Assembly (NCBI RefSeq): GCF_020883535.1
Contig: NZ_CP086654.1
Coordinates: 744,001 to 808,000 of the forward strand
DNA length: 64,000 nt
From: Staphylococcus ratti
GTDB taxonomy: Bacteria; Bacillota; Bacilli; Staphylococcales; Staphylococcaceae
Direction: 5' to 3'
Both the position numbers and the translations under genes were made by a program. Positions 33,693-42,977 of this stretch are shown here, one piece after another. The notes under the pieces are model-generated. The model saw only the letters and a list, made by a program, of their open reading frames with translations, did not search any database and was not told the origin of the DNA. Position 1 is the first letter of the stretch. The number at the start of each line of letters is the position of its first letter.

Positions 33693-33761
33693 CATTTAAG
33701 CATATAAAAGCGTAATTTAGGCATTTGTGTACACAAACGTATGTACACATGGTTTAATATA
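33693..33761 (+). promoter_or_regulatory. agr P3 promoter with AgrA sites and palindrome
   Basis: Direct repeats with TTTAAGCA (33696-33703) and TTTAGGCA (33717-33724), 21 bases apart, mirror the P2 sites and drive RNAIII on the plus strand. Downstream, TGTGTACA (33727-33734) and TGTACACA (33743-33750) form an inverted repeat over the expected promoter core. Possible -10 hexamers are TATGTA (33741) and TAATAT (33756). Confidence 0.75.
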
Positions 33762-33911
33762 GCCATAATCACATTAAGTGGTTCGGTATTACGCCCTTGT
33801 GATACCTAAAGTGTTTATTGACGCACGTTGTGTTGTATTCTTCGCTCAGCTTACTTCACATGTGCAAACTCTAAAGTCTTGGAATACTTACTAGTGAGGA
33901 GGTGCTTTACA

Positions 33912-33992
33912 ATGACAGGTGATATCATTAACACAGTAATTGAATTCATTAAATTAATCGCTGAAACAATTAAAAAATTCTTGAAAAAGTAA
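33912..33992 (+). CDS. hld: Delta-hemolysin (PSM family)
   Basis: A 26-residue peptide beginning MTGDIINTVIEFIKLI and ending in KKFLKK. It forms an amphipathic helix with Asp4 and a C-terminal lysine cluster, matching delta-hemolysin in length and pattern. AGGAGGTG lies 8 bases upstream. Encoded within RNAIII; secreted without a signal peptide, and probably exported by the Pmt transporter encoded downstream in this window. Confidence 0.94.
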   Translation: MTGDIINTVIEFIKLIAETIKKFLKK

Positions 33993-34180
33993 TCATTCTC
34001 CCAAATGCTAAAAATCTTTTTCCATTAGTAATTGAAGCTTAAAAGTCAGGTTTCTATATTGAGACTATTGTAAACATTTAATAATCGGTAAATTCACTAA
34101 ATTTTTTCATAATTAATAACATCCCCAATTAATTAAATAGAATAACTGTAAACAAATAAACATTCCCTTAATATTAAATA

Positions 34181-34213
34181 AAAAAGACGGGCCTCTCCCA
34201 AGCTCGTCTTTTT
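34181..34213 (+). terminator. RNAIII terminator
   Basis: AAAAAGACGGGC (34181-34192) pairs with GCTCGTCTTTTT (34202-34213) with wobbles; the loop is CTCTCCCAA. Its A-rich left flank also serves the convergent nitrilase-like gene. Confidence 0.88.
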
Positions 34214-35011
34214 CTATTTGGTAAAATGTTGATAAACTTCTGGGCGTAAATTATCAAATACTGGGATTTTTTTACGTTGTTCATCCACTTCATTTAAATT
34301 AAGTTTGACGTTTAAAACTGTTTCCACTTGATTTGCTTCTGCTATAATATCTCCATTTGGGTTAATAACCAAAGAATGACCGGCAAATATTGTGTTACCA
34401 TCACTTCCACATGTGTTTGCTGCGATGACATACATATTATTCTCTATTGCTCGTGCTTGTAATAATTTACACCAATGGTTGAGTCGAACGTCGGGCCATT
34501 GTGCGACATAAAACATTACTTTGGCTCCGCTTGCGGCTGGATAGCGCGTAAGCTCAGGAAAACGTAAATCATAGCAAATGATTTGTGAAACGGGTGTACC
34601 ATCACTTAATTCAAACATATAAGGAACGTTATGACCTGCATCTAAATAGTTCGGCTCATTTAGCATTGGAACAAGATGTATTTTGTGATAGTTGTATATT
34701 TTTTCGCCGTGACGATTAACAGCAAAAGCGGTATTAAAAATACTTTCATTTTCACGATTAGACACAGATCCAGCAATAATATCAACATTATAGTGTAAAG
34801 CTAAAGACTTTATGAATTGAAAAGAACGTTGTAAATGGCTATCAGCATTTTCTTTTAAAGCTTGAAGGGCATAACCGTTATTCCACATTTCTGGAAGTAC
34901 AATAACTTCAGTCTCATCTTGGATATTTTCGGCGATTAATTTTTTAATTTTTGTTTCGTTTTTTGAAGGCGACTGGGGTTCAACATAAAATTGATAAACT
35001 TGCACATTCAT
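34214..35011 (-). CDS. Nitrilase-superfamily carbon-nitrogen hydrolase
   Basis: A 265-residue cytosolic hydrolase with the Glu-Lys-Cys triad: Glu in VIVLPEMWNNGY, Lys in YHKIHLVPML and Cys in IICYDLRFPEL. The close relatives are omega-amidase/Nit-type enzymes; the substrate cannot be read from sequence. Start at 35011 is chosen for the GGAGG 8 bases upstream; the frame is open 7 codons further. It sits beside hld as in S. aureus and ends at the RNAIII terminator. Confidence 0.9.
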   Translation of the reverse strand: MNVQVYQFYVEPQSPSKNETKIKKLIAENIQDETEVIVLPEMWNNGYALQALKENADSHLQRSFQFIKSLALHYNVDIIAGSVSNRENESIFNTAFAVNRHGEKIYNYHKIHLVPMLNEPNYLDAGHNVPYMFELSDGTPVSQIICYDLRFPELTRYPAASGAKVMFYVAQWPDVRLNHWCKLLQARAIENNMYVIAANTCGSDGNTIFAGHSLVINPNGDIIAEANQVETVLNVKLNLNEVDEQRKKIPVFDNLRPEVYQHFTK

Positions 35012-35192
35012 GAAAGGACCTCCATTTATCATATTTTATGTTTATTGTACTAGAATTTAAAAAAAGACACAAAAGTGCCTCATGGTGTAGGAATGGGCGG
35101 ATTCAAGTGGTCTTGAAAGGGCAAGGTGGTATTTAAAGTCACATTTGTTTATACTAGATTTGATAAAATTTGTAAAAGGAGGTGCTTTTCAT

Positions 35193-36185
35193 TTGTTTAA
35201 AAAGAAAAATACGCGTCGATTAAAAATGGTTAGTGTAGCACTGTTAACTATAGGCACTCTTTTTTATGTTCCTACAAGTGTCGTTACTTCCGCAAATGCA
35301 ACGACGGATAAATTAACAGCGTCCATTATAGGACTCACTGATACACATACTTTAGCATATACAAATGTTTCGCATCTTTCTAATTCTACGCGCGCATTGT
35401 TCGAAGCTTTATCAACAGAAGAATCGTCGACAGAAGAGCCATCAACAGAACAGCCGTCGACAGAGGAGCCATCAACGGAACAGCCGTCGACAGAGGAGCC
35501 ATCAACGGAACAGCCGTCGACAGAAGAGCCATCAACGGAACAACCGTCGACAGAGGAGCCATCAACAGAACAGCCGTCGACAGAAGAGCCGTCAACGGAA
35601 CAACCATCGACAGAAGAGCCATCAACAGAACAACCGTCGACAGAGGAGCCATCAACGGAACAGCCATCGACAGAAGAACCGTCAACAGAGCAACCTATTC
35701 CACCTAATCAAGGAAATGGCACAAATACAGACAATCGTCAGGGCCCAATTGTGATTGATCCTACTCATCGCAATACTGGTGGGCTAAATCCAGGAACAGA
35801 TTTTATTTTAAATCCAGGGTTAAGACATCAACAAGCGAAGAATGATGAAATGTTGCTCAATCAATCTTTTAATCCTTTAGCAACGCGTCAATATTATCAA
35901 AATTTAGATCGAAAAATGCTTGCTTTAATGACTGGAGAAATTGGATCGATTACAGATAATAAAAAAGCATCGGGAAGATTAAATGCCTCTTCTCAAAATG
36001 AAGATAAAGTACACGAGATTAACCAAAATGGTGAAAATTTAGAGGCGAGTCAAAATGGAAATCATCATAATGGCAAACATGAAGGTTTAAATATTTTAAA
36101 ATATATAGGTATTGGCATAGGTAGTCTTTTATTTATAGTGGGATTTAGTTATGCAATATGGAGAAGAATAAAAAAATTTAATTAA
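35193..36185 (+). CDS. SdrH-like membrane-anchored repeat surface protein
   Basis: A 330-residue protein. A signal peptide (residues 1-36, FKKKNTRRLKMV... ending near SANA) precedes a repeat of nine perfect STEEPSTEQP decapeptides (35427-35696), a non-repetitive region rich in Asn/Gln, and a C-terminal membrane helix (YIGIGIGSLLFIVGFSYAIW) with a basic tail RRIKKFN. No LPXTG motif is present. This is the layout and position of S. aureus SdrH, which with the adjacent MroQ protease supports Agr signalling; the repeat here is acidic Ser/Thr/Glu/Pro instead of the S. aureus type. Start is TTG at 35193, with GGAGGTG 10 bases upstream. Confidence 0.82.
   Translation: MFKKKNTRRLKMVSVALLTIGTLFYVPTSVVTSANATTDKLTASIIGLTDTHTLAYTNVSHLSNSTRALFEALSTEESSTEEPSTEQPSTEEPSTEQPSTEEPSTEQPSTEEPSTEQPSTEEPSTEQPSTEEPSTEQPSTEEPSTEQPSTEEPSTEQPSTEEPSTEQPIPPNQGNGTNTDNRQGPIVIDPTHRNTGGLNPGTDFILNPGLRHQQAKNDEMLLNQSFNPLATRQYYQNLDRKMLALMTGEIGSITDNKKASGRLNASSQNEDKVHEINQNGENLEASQNGNHHNGKHEGLNILKYIGIGIGSLLFIVGFSYAIWRRIKKFN
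35427..35696 (+). repeat. Nine 30-bp tandem repeats (STEEPSTEQP)
   Basis: Nine in-frame 30-base units encode STEEPSTEQP with silent changes only (TCG/TCA, GAA/GAG, CCA/CCG, ACA/ACG). Such an array is prone to length change between strains. Long open frames on the other strand and in the second frame across this array are by-products. Confidence 0.95.
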
Positions 36186-36277
36186 TAGTAAGCGCGACTT
36201 CCCTGATTAATCAAGGAAGTCTTTTTTTTATTTGAAGTAATTTGTAACTTTGTCACGTGTTAATGAGTGAGAAGAGT

Positions 36278-37033
36278 TTAGAAAAGGAAGGCAAAGATCG
36301 TATGAATAAATTGCGTTTGTTTTAGAGATTCTTCCATCACTTTTTCAGGAATCGTAAGTTGGACAAGTGCTACGAGAGCATTTTGTGCCATATGGATTCC
36401 GATAGCGACACTCAAACGTTTAGTGTAGAAATAAAAAGCAGAGAACACGATACCCATTACAAAATAAGCTAAAAAATGTGAAAAATCCATATGTGCGATT
36501 GCAAATATAGACGAACTAATAATGCTTGCAATGATAAATCGGATTGTATTAGTACCTTTGATGAATTGATATAATTCTCCAAATATTACTTTTCTAAAAA
36601 CAAATTCTTCTAGAAGTGGCCCGATAATCGCAATGAGCAAAATAAATATCGGCATTTCCTTTGCAATTTTCATTAGTTTCAGCGTATTTTCGCTTGCCGG
36701 ATTACTATTTAGTACAAATACACTAATGACATTAACGACAATTTGTAAGATTAATACGATAGCTAACCCCGCAATAACCCAAGGGAGTATGTATCGTTTA
36801 GGTTCTTTATGGCCTAATTCAAGTTGTAATGGATTTTTTACACGCCATTGCATGATTAGAATAATAACCGCAACGACAATAAAAATGATTAATTGAATAT
36901 GTATAAGTTGTTTCATAAGTGCAAACTGATTCTGATGCTGAGGTAGTAGCCCAAAGTGATTGGCAATAGTAGGTGCAAATTGGGCAAAAAGATAGAGTAT
37001 GAGAGTTAGAATAGAAACGAGTATTCGATTCAT
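36278..37033 (-). CDS. mroQ: CPBP intramembrane protease, MroQ-like
   Basis: A 251-residue protein with about six hydrophobic segments and the ABI/CAAX protease motifs: EEFVFR (Glu142-Glu143-x3-Arg), IAHMDFSHF and a late GIHMAQNALVAL. Its position between sdrH and groES and its length match S. aureus MroQ, which helps AgrB-dependent pheromone production. GGAGG precedes the start. Promoter TTGAGT/TATGAT (17-base spacer) is at 37060-37088. Confidence 0.88.
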   Translation of the reverse strand: MNRILVSILTLILYLFAQFAPTIANHFGLLPQHQNQFALMKQLIHIQLIIFIVVAVIILIMQWRVKNPLQLELGHKEPKRYILPWVIAGLAIVLILQIVVNVISVFVLNSNPASENTLKLMKIAKEMPIFILLIAIIGPLLEEFVFRKVIFGELYQFIKGTNTIRFIIASIISSSIFAIAHMDFSHFLAYFVMGIVFSAFYFYTKRLSVAIGIHMAQNALVALVQLTIPEKVMEESLKQTQFIHTIFAFLF

Positions 37034-37059
37034 AATGGACCTCCTTAAGTGTTAATCTC

Positions 37060-37088
37060 ATCATATCGCATCTAGATAACCGACTCAA
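37060..37088 (-). promoter_or_regulatory. mroQ promoter
   Basis: Minus-strand TTGAGT (37083-37088) and TATGAT (37060-37065) with a 17-base spacer, 27 bases before the start codon. Confidence 0.7.
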
Positions 37089-37113
37089 CAAACTAAGTCT
37101 TAATACTTGAAGT

Positions 37114-37130
37114 TTTGACTAACTTTGATT
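37114..37130 (+). promoter_or_regulatory. CtsR operator of groESL
   Basis: TTTGACT-AAC-TTTGATT is the reverse complement of the CtsR heptad repeat (RGTCAAA-N3-RGTCAAA) with one change, and overlaps TTGACT, the likely -35. Confidence 0.75.
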
Positions 37131-37145
37131 ATTATTAAAAATAGA

Positions 37146-37172
37146 TTAGCACTTAAGTGTTATGAGTGCTAA
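37146..37172 (+). promoter_or_regulatory. CIRCE operator (HrcA) of groESL
   Basis: TTAGCACTT-N9-GAGTGCTAA, one change from the consensus CIRCE element, upstream of groES. Combined CtsR and HrcA control of chaperonin genes is known in S. aureus. Confidence 0.93.
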
Positions 37173-37203
37173 ATCATGCAACAACATAAGGAGGTAACAA
37201 CAC

Positions 37204-37491
37204 ATGCTTAAACCAATTGGAAACCGCATTGTTATTGAAAAGAAAGAAAGAGAACAAACTACAAAAAGCGGTATCGTTTTAACAGATTCTGCGAAGGAAA
37301 AATCAAATGAAGGTGAAGTCGTTGCGGTAGGTACGGGACGAATTTTAGATAATGGTCAACGTATTGAACCAGAAGTAAGCGTTGGCGATCGTGTTGTGTT
37401 TCAACAATATGCAGGTACTGAAGTAAAAAGAGGCGAAACAGCTTACCTCATTCTAACAGAAGAAGACGTTTTAGCTATTATTGAAGAATAA
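37204..37491 (+). CDS. groES: Co-chaperonin GroES
   Basis: A 95-residue protein beginning [15 protein letters not shown]. The mobile loop is [19 protein letters not shown] near residues 17-34, and [18 protein letters not shown] follows. It caps GroEL rings. AAGGAGGT precedes the start, with CIRCE 32 bases upstream. Confidence 0.97.
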   Translation: MLKPIGNRIVIEKKEREQTTKSGIVLTDSAKEKSNEGEVVAVGTGRILDNGQRIEPEVSVGDRVVFQQYAGTEVKRGETAYLILTEEDVLAIIEE

Positions 37492-37562
37492 TTTAAAATC
37501 AGATAAATAGAAATAGATTCACCATTTAGAAATCATATATTTCAACAAGCTACGGAGGTTAA

Positions 37563-39188
<1,626 letters not shown>

Positions 39189-39318
39189 AATAGCTTATAA
39201 ACGTTGATTTAAAGGCATTTTACAAATCAGAATGACATAATAATGACATAAAATCCGAAAAAATAAAAATGCCCTTTAATTCAGATGAACTAAAAGGACA
39301 TTTAAAATAAACATTTAG

Positions 39319-39362
39319 AGACGTTTTCCATAAGTTGATTAACTTTTGGAAAGCGTCTTTTT
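39319..39362 (+). terminator. groESL terminator
   Basis: AGACGTTTTCCA (39319-39330) pairs with TGGAAAGCGTCT (39347-39358), extended inside by AAGTT/AACTT, followed by TTTTT. Confidence 0.85.
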
Positions 39363-39489
39363 GTATGGTCAAATGCGCAACAAGAATGTTGAATGTAACC
39401 TTTTAGTTATGCTGAATACTGACTGTAGGAGAGACGAACTACTTATATGCTTTTACTTTTTCTTTTTATAAGAAAGGATATATCAGATA

Positions 39490-39605
39490 ATAAAACCGAT
39501 TGTTATGTTAGTGACCATTGAGATTTGTGGGTTTTGTATAAATTTATTATCTAGAAGGTTAAAAACTAGGATTATGATTAAAAATACTATAAAACCGATT
39601 GTTAT
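39490..39605 (+). repeat. 17-bp direct repeat downstream of groEL
   Basis: ATAAAACCGATTGTTAT occurs at 39490-39506 and 39589-39605, 99 bases apart. Similarity does not extend clearly beyond the 17 bases. Confidence 0.75.
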
Positions 39606-39717
39606 CTTTTTACTCATTCTAGCCTTCCTCATTTATGATGTGTGCATTAGTATAAATTATATTATCAGTGGTACTATTATAAAGGGAGGACAACGAAATC
39701 TGTCCCACATCAAATGA
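39574..39717 (+). CDS. Possible small membrane peptide or gene remnant
   Basis: A frame of 47 codons from ATG 39574 begins MIKNTIKPIVIFLLILAFL: a lysine-containing start and one hydrophobic segment, then runs into a GTCCCAC intergenic repeat, so its C-terminus looks accidental. Ribosome site is weak. The 17-base repeat overlaps its N-terminal codons. I do not recognise it; a decayed gene is as likely as a real one. Confidence 0.35.
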   Translation: MIKNTIKPIVIFLLILAFLIYDVCISINYIISGTIIKGGQRNLSHIK

Positions 39718-39802
39718 GAAAGTAATAATTAAAAAGCCACAGTAGCTGTCTGGACTGAAAATACGCTTACAGCTTTTTTCAATCCTAGTCAGCCTTGTGG
39801 GG

Positions 39803-39837
39803 GTGGGACGACGAAATTAAATAGATTTCTGTCCCAC
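39803..39837. repeat. GTGGGAC/GTCCCAC intergenic hairpin
   Basis: GTGGGAC (39803-39809) with GAAAT inside pairs with ATTTC and GTCCCAC (39831-39837). The same element occurs at 50707-50739 with a perfect stem, and half a copy near 39690-39706. It is a dispersed staphylococcal intergenic palindrome that may act as a bidirectional terminator. Confidence 0.75.
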
Positions 39838-39910
39838 TCCCTTGTAATGTGGAAGGCGATTAAGAGAACCTACACCATTAAAATGATAACTGTTTATCTA
39901 TTATTCAAGT

Positions 39911-40093
39911 TTGCAGCAGAACTTCAAATTTATAGAAGCAGGTAAAGAGACATTTTGGTATGATATGATGCCAGCACTTGCTAATACATTTGAGCAGTTT
40001 AGATATTTAATGATTTACAGTGATAATAAAATTGTTGATTCTGCAAAAACAAAAATTGAAGTACATTTAACGAAAAAGTTAAATGGCATGTAA
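39911..40093 (+). pseudogene. C-terminal relic of an enterotoxin B/C-type superantigen
   Basis: The frame encodes [35 protein letters not shown] and [10 protein letters not shown] before TAA. These match in order the last 55 or so residues of staphylococcal enterotoxins B and C, which as I recall read [28 protein letters not shown] and KIEVHLTTK. No signal peptide, N-terminal OB domain or disulfide loop is found upstream, and no start codon with a ribosome site exists, so about four fifths of the gene is gone. A terminator follows at 40131-40159. It is inferred to be a remnant of a mobile island once present at groEL. Confidence 0.82.
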
Positions 40094-40130
40094 AAATTTT
40101 ATAGTACCAACTTGTAATACTGCATTTACA

Positions 40131-40161
40131 AAATAAGAGGGCGTTATGCCCTCTTATTTGT
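40131..40161 (+). terminator. Terminator after the superantigen relic
   Basis: AAATAAGAGGGC (40131-40142) and GCCCTCTTATTT (40148-40159), a perfect 12-base stem with a 5-base loop; probably the original terminator of the toxin gene. Confidence 0.85.
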
Positions 40162-40253
40162 ATGAGGATGCAAAAGAAATGATAACAAGGTGCTTAAAGG
40201 TGAATTTTTTAGTACATTTACGGTGTAACATTACGCAATGCTAAATTGTACTT

Positions 40254-40772
40254 CTAAGAAATAGTTGTTTTAATACGTGCTTCATGTTTTAATAATTGTT
40301 TTTTACGGTAAAGACCACTGTTAAACCCACCTAGTTGGCCATCTTTACGTATGACACGATGACAAGGCACTATGATGGATAATGGATTGTGTCCGATTGC
40401 CGTAGCTACTGCACGTGTACTTTGAGGGCGCTCAATCATATGGGCTATGTGGCTATAATTAACGGTACTTCCTATTTTTAACTGTTGTAGTGCTTCCCAC
40501 ACACTTTGTTGAAAGGAAGTACCAGTAAGATAACGAGTAGGTGTTTTAAATATGGAACATTCTCCATAAAAATATGCGGTAAGCTCGCTAGCAATTTGTG
40601 CAATAATAGGGTGATGTGAAACACGTGTGAGTGAACCGCGTTTTTTTAATTTTTGTATTGTCGTAGGATAATCTTTTGAATCTTTAAAGCTAAGCATAAC
40701 GAGTGTATCTTGCGTAGCGACAGCACACATTTCTCCTAAAGGTGTTTGAAAGTCTTGAAAATAAAGTTTCAT
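40254..40772 (-). CDS. ogt: Methylated-DNA-protein cysteine methyltransferase
   Basis: A 172-residue suicide repair protein that removes alkyl groups from O6-guanine. The active-site motif is IIVPCHRVI, preceded by helix-turn-helix residues RAVATAIGHNP. Start at 40772 (MKLYFQDFQTPLG) is preceded by GAGGAG; the open frame continues 22 codons upstream into the neighbouring gene, which is 13 bases away. Confidence 0.92.
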   Translation of the reverse strand: MKLYFQDFQTPLGEMCAVATQDTLVMLSFKDSKDYPTTIQKLKKRGSLTRVSHHPIIAQIASELTAYFYGECSIFKTPTRYLTGTSFQQSVWEALQQLKIGSTVNYSHIAHMIERPQSTRAVATAIGHNPLSIIVPCHRVIRKDGQLGGFNSGLYRKKQLLKHEARIKTTIS

Positions 40773-40785
40773 TGAAATGCTCCTC

Positions 40786-41610
40786 TTAATTTTTAGGTTT
40801 AAACCCTTCGATACTAATGGCAACATTCCCATCACCAAATGTCTTTTTCATCATGTTTGCGACATTTTGATAGGCTTCTGGATGGTACCAAGACATTTCG
40901 TCAATAGCTTTATAAATTGAATCGATACCAAGTGCCTTCGTGCGGCGACCTTGCGACCCGTCTCCCATAAAATAATCGTCGACGGTGACTTGATGTGTAT
41001 AAGGCTTTAATATATGTGCAAAATCATCAGTACAAGGCAAAACAGGAGCAATCGCAACTTGAACAGGAATATTGGCCGCTTTTAATTTAGCTAGCGTTAA
41101 CAAACGTGATTTGATACTAGGGGCATGAGGCGTAAAGTGGCGGATAATTTCTTCTCGATCAGTTTCAATAGTCATGCTTACAATGAATTTTCCGGGATAC
41201 CTAGATAAAATATCTATATCACGTTGAATTAATGGGCTTCTCGTTTGAATAAATAGAAAATCTGGAGGCGCTTGTGCCATAACCTCGAGTAGGTGGCGTG
41301 TAATTTCATGCTTTTTTTCAAGAGGTTGGTATGGATCTGTTGAAGATGACATGAAAATCGTAACATTCCCTTTTTGTTTTGCGCGTCGAAGCTCCTTTTC
41401 GAATTGATGGGTCACATCTTGTTTTATTGTAACCCATTCTCCCCAATTTTTTCCTGAAAATAAAGAAATAGGTGACTTGCGTACATAACAGTACTGACAT
41501 CCAAATTGACAACCCATATATGGATTTAACGTATGCGTATAATATGCTAAAAAACCACTGGCTTTCGTTAAAAATTGTTTAGGTTGTCTATATTCAATTT
41601 CCATATTCAT
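40786..41610 (-). CDS. Radical SAM protein, spore photoproduct lyase-like
   Basis: A 274-residue radical SAM enzyme with the cluster motif GCQFGCQYCYVRKSP (CxxxCxxC) near residue 32. It belongs to the SPL-related family found in non-sporulating bacteria; staphylococci make no spores, so spore-photoproduct repair is not its job. Co-directional with ogt and only 13 bases upstream of it, so a DNA-repair or nucleic-acid role is plausible. Substrate unknown. Confidence 0.83.
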   Translation of the reverse strand: MNMEIEYRQPKQFLTKASGFLAYYTHTLNPYMGCQFGCQYCYVRKSPISLFSGKNWGEWVTIKQDVTHQFEKELRRAKQKGNVTIFMSSSTDPYQPLEKKHEITRHLLEVMAQAPPDFLFIQTRSPLIQRDIDILSRYPGKFIVSMTIETDREEIIRHFTPHAPSIKSRLLTLAKLKAANIPVQVAIAPVLPCTDDFAHILKPYTHQVTVDDYFMGDGSQGRRTKALGIDSIYKAIDEMSWYHPEAYQNVANMMKKTFGDGNVAISIEGFKPKN

Positions 41611-41624
41611 TCCTCCTAAAAGGA

Positions 41625-41657
41625 AACGACGAAATCAGTGGTATTGATTTCGTCGTC
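41625..41657 (-). terminator. Terminator after the aminotransferase gene
   Basis: ACGACGAAATCA and TGATTTCGTCGT form an 11- to 12-base stem between the aminotransferase stop and the next gene; the minus-strand tail is T-rich. Confidence 0.7.
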
Positions 41658-41687
41658 TTATATAGGTGTCTCGTTACTTTGCGTAAT

Positions 41688-42977
41688 TTAAGCTTGTAAA
41701 TCCTTGATAGCTTGAGCAATTGTACTAAACACGTGCTCAATTTGATCTTTTTCAATGCAACTAAATGCAATACGAATATCTTGATCATTTAATGAAATGA
41801 TACCGATAGAATATTTTTCAAGGAGATATTGACGTAAAGATTCAGCATCAACACCAAACACTTGGAGCGCCATGAAATAGCCTGAATTAAAATCATAAGG
41901 TTGCCATAATGATTTGTATTCCTCTCTGTAGACGATTTCTTTTGTAATACGGTAACGCGCATTTAGTGTTTCGATGTTTTGTTGAATTTCAGCATCAAAT
42001 TTTTCATTGTTTTCTAATACATATTGTACAGCTGCTTGAGATGGCGTAGCGCCGCTAGAAATATTGCTTCGGATAAGGCCTTTTAATTTGGCTTCGAGAA
42101 TCGATTTTGTTTCTTCATCAGTGATTCCAAATGTCATGAAACCAACGCGAAAGCCCCATGCAAAAAATTCTTTAGTAGCACCATCAAGACGAATTGGTAA
42201 TACACGTTCGTTTTGTAATTGTGTTAATGCAGTAAATATAGATTGTTCATAAACTTCTTCATAGAATAGACCATAATATGCGTCATCTACGATAGCAACG
42301 ACGTTAACACCACGTTGTGCCAATTTGTCAATAGCATTAACAATGCTTTGAACTTCAGATGTTGTTGGCGTATAGCCTGTAGGGTTATTCGGATAATTTA
42401 AGAGAAGTATGACTTTTTCTTGGTTCACTTGCTCCAATTTGTTAATTAAGCCATCCGTTGTGTAATGGCCTTCATTATCAAAAATTGGGTATGTTTCAAT
42501 ATTTGCTTTATGGCGAATATTGAAAACGAGTTTGTAATTTCCCCAATTATGGTGAGGGAGTAGTAATGTATCATTTTCATTGACTAAAAGGTCACCTACC
42601 AAAGATAAACCATGTGTTAAAGCATTTGTTACAATAGGTGTGCTAATTTGGTTTTCCGAAAGGTCGGGGTTTTCTTTTAGCATTTTTTGCTTCCACAAAA
42701 TACGCAATTGTTCAAGTCCTTGAGGGGGCGCATATGAAAATACTTCATCCGTTGTCATATGATTAAACATATCATATAACGAATCAGCATACATTTTTCC
42801 ATTTTTATTTGTCGCCATACCAATTGTTGCGTTATATTCTGCAGTTTTCGCTTCTGCAGATTGTGTCAAAATGCCTTTGGGATAGTACATGCTTTTTCCT
42901 AAATCAGAAAGCATATCTAATACGATAGGGTTTGAGCGGTTTAATGCATCATTTAATGATAGGGCTAGAGGGTTCAT
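41688..42977 (-). CDS. Class I/II PLP aminotransferase
   Basis: A 429-residue fold-type I enzyme. Substrate and cofactor landmarks are NYPNNPTGYTPT near residue 185, VAIVDDAYYGLFYE near residue 225, the likely PLP lysine in RLDGATKEFFAWGFRVGF, and a late arginine in DIRIAFSCI. The specific amino-acid substrate cannot be assigned. ATG at 42977 is preferred over an upstream TTG since AAAGG lies at a suitable distance. It lies between groEL and pmt. Confidence 0.85.
   Translation of the reverse strand: MNPLALSLNDALNRSNPIVLDMLSDLGKSMYYPKGILTQSAEAKTAEYNATIGMATNKNGKMYADSLYDMFNHMTTDEVFSYAPPQGLEQLRILWKQKMLKENPDLSENQISTPIVTNALTHGLSLVGDLLVNENDTLLLPHHNWGNYKLVFNIRHKANIETYPIFDNEGHYTTDGLINKLEQVNQEKVILLLNYPNNPTGYTPTTSEVQSIVNAIDKLAQRGVNVVAIVDDAYYGLFYEEVYEQSIFTALTQLQNERVLPIRLDGATKEFFAWGFRVGFMTFGITDEETKSILEAKLKGLIRSNISSGATPSQAAVQYVLENNEKFDAEIQQNIETLNARYRITKEIVYREEYKSLWQPYDFNSGYFMALQVFGVDAESLRQYLLEKYSIGIISLNDQDIRIAFSCIEKDQIEHVFSTIAQAIKDLQA

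Larger units (their letters stand above)
33760..34213 (+). ncRNA. RNAIII, agr effector RNA
   Basis: Transcription from P3 to the terminator at 34181-34213 would give about 450 bases containing hld, slightly shorter than the 514 bases in S. aureus. The 3' part holds several C-rich segments (TTCTCCCAAA near 33995, ATCCCCAA near 34120, TTCCCTT near 34164, TCTCCCA at 34194-34200 in the terminator loop), the type that in S. aureus RNAIII pairs with target ribosome sites. The 5' end is estimated. Primary sequence outside hld is otherwise unlike S. aureus. Confidence 0.85.
39189..39910 (+). other. Degenerate region downstream of groEL
   Basis: These 722 bases hold no convincing intact gene apart from one doubtful small frame. 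They contain a terminator (39319-39362), a 17-base direct repeat (39490-39506 and 39589-39605), a hairpin AGCTGT/ACAGCT with T run near 39743-39779, and a GTGGGAC...GTCCCAC stem at 39803-39837. The mixture of terminators, repeat and relic coding DNA suggests a deletion scar of accessory DNA. Confidence 0.6.

Noticed and set aside
35427..35696. Regular 30-base repeats that might suggest a CRISPR array
   Set aside because: No unique spacers exist between units; the array is in frame and encodes a decapeptide repeat.
35365..35754. A 129-residue basic frame and a 99-residue antisense frame across the sdrH-like repeats
   Set aside because: The 30-base tandem repeat stays open in several frames; both are by-products without ribosome sites.
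40085..40100. A second att copy (ATGGCATGTAAAA) after the toxin relic
   Set aside because: Only a short part resembles the groEL 3' end; too little to call an attachment-site repeat.
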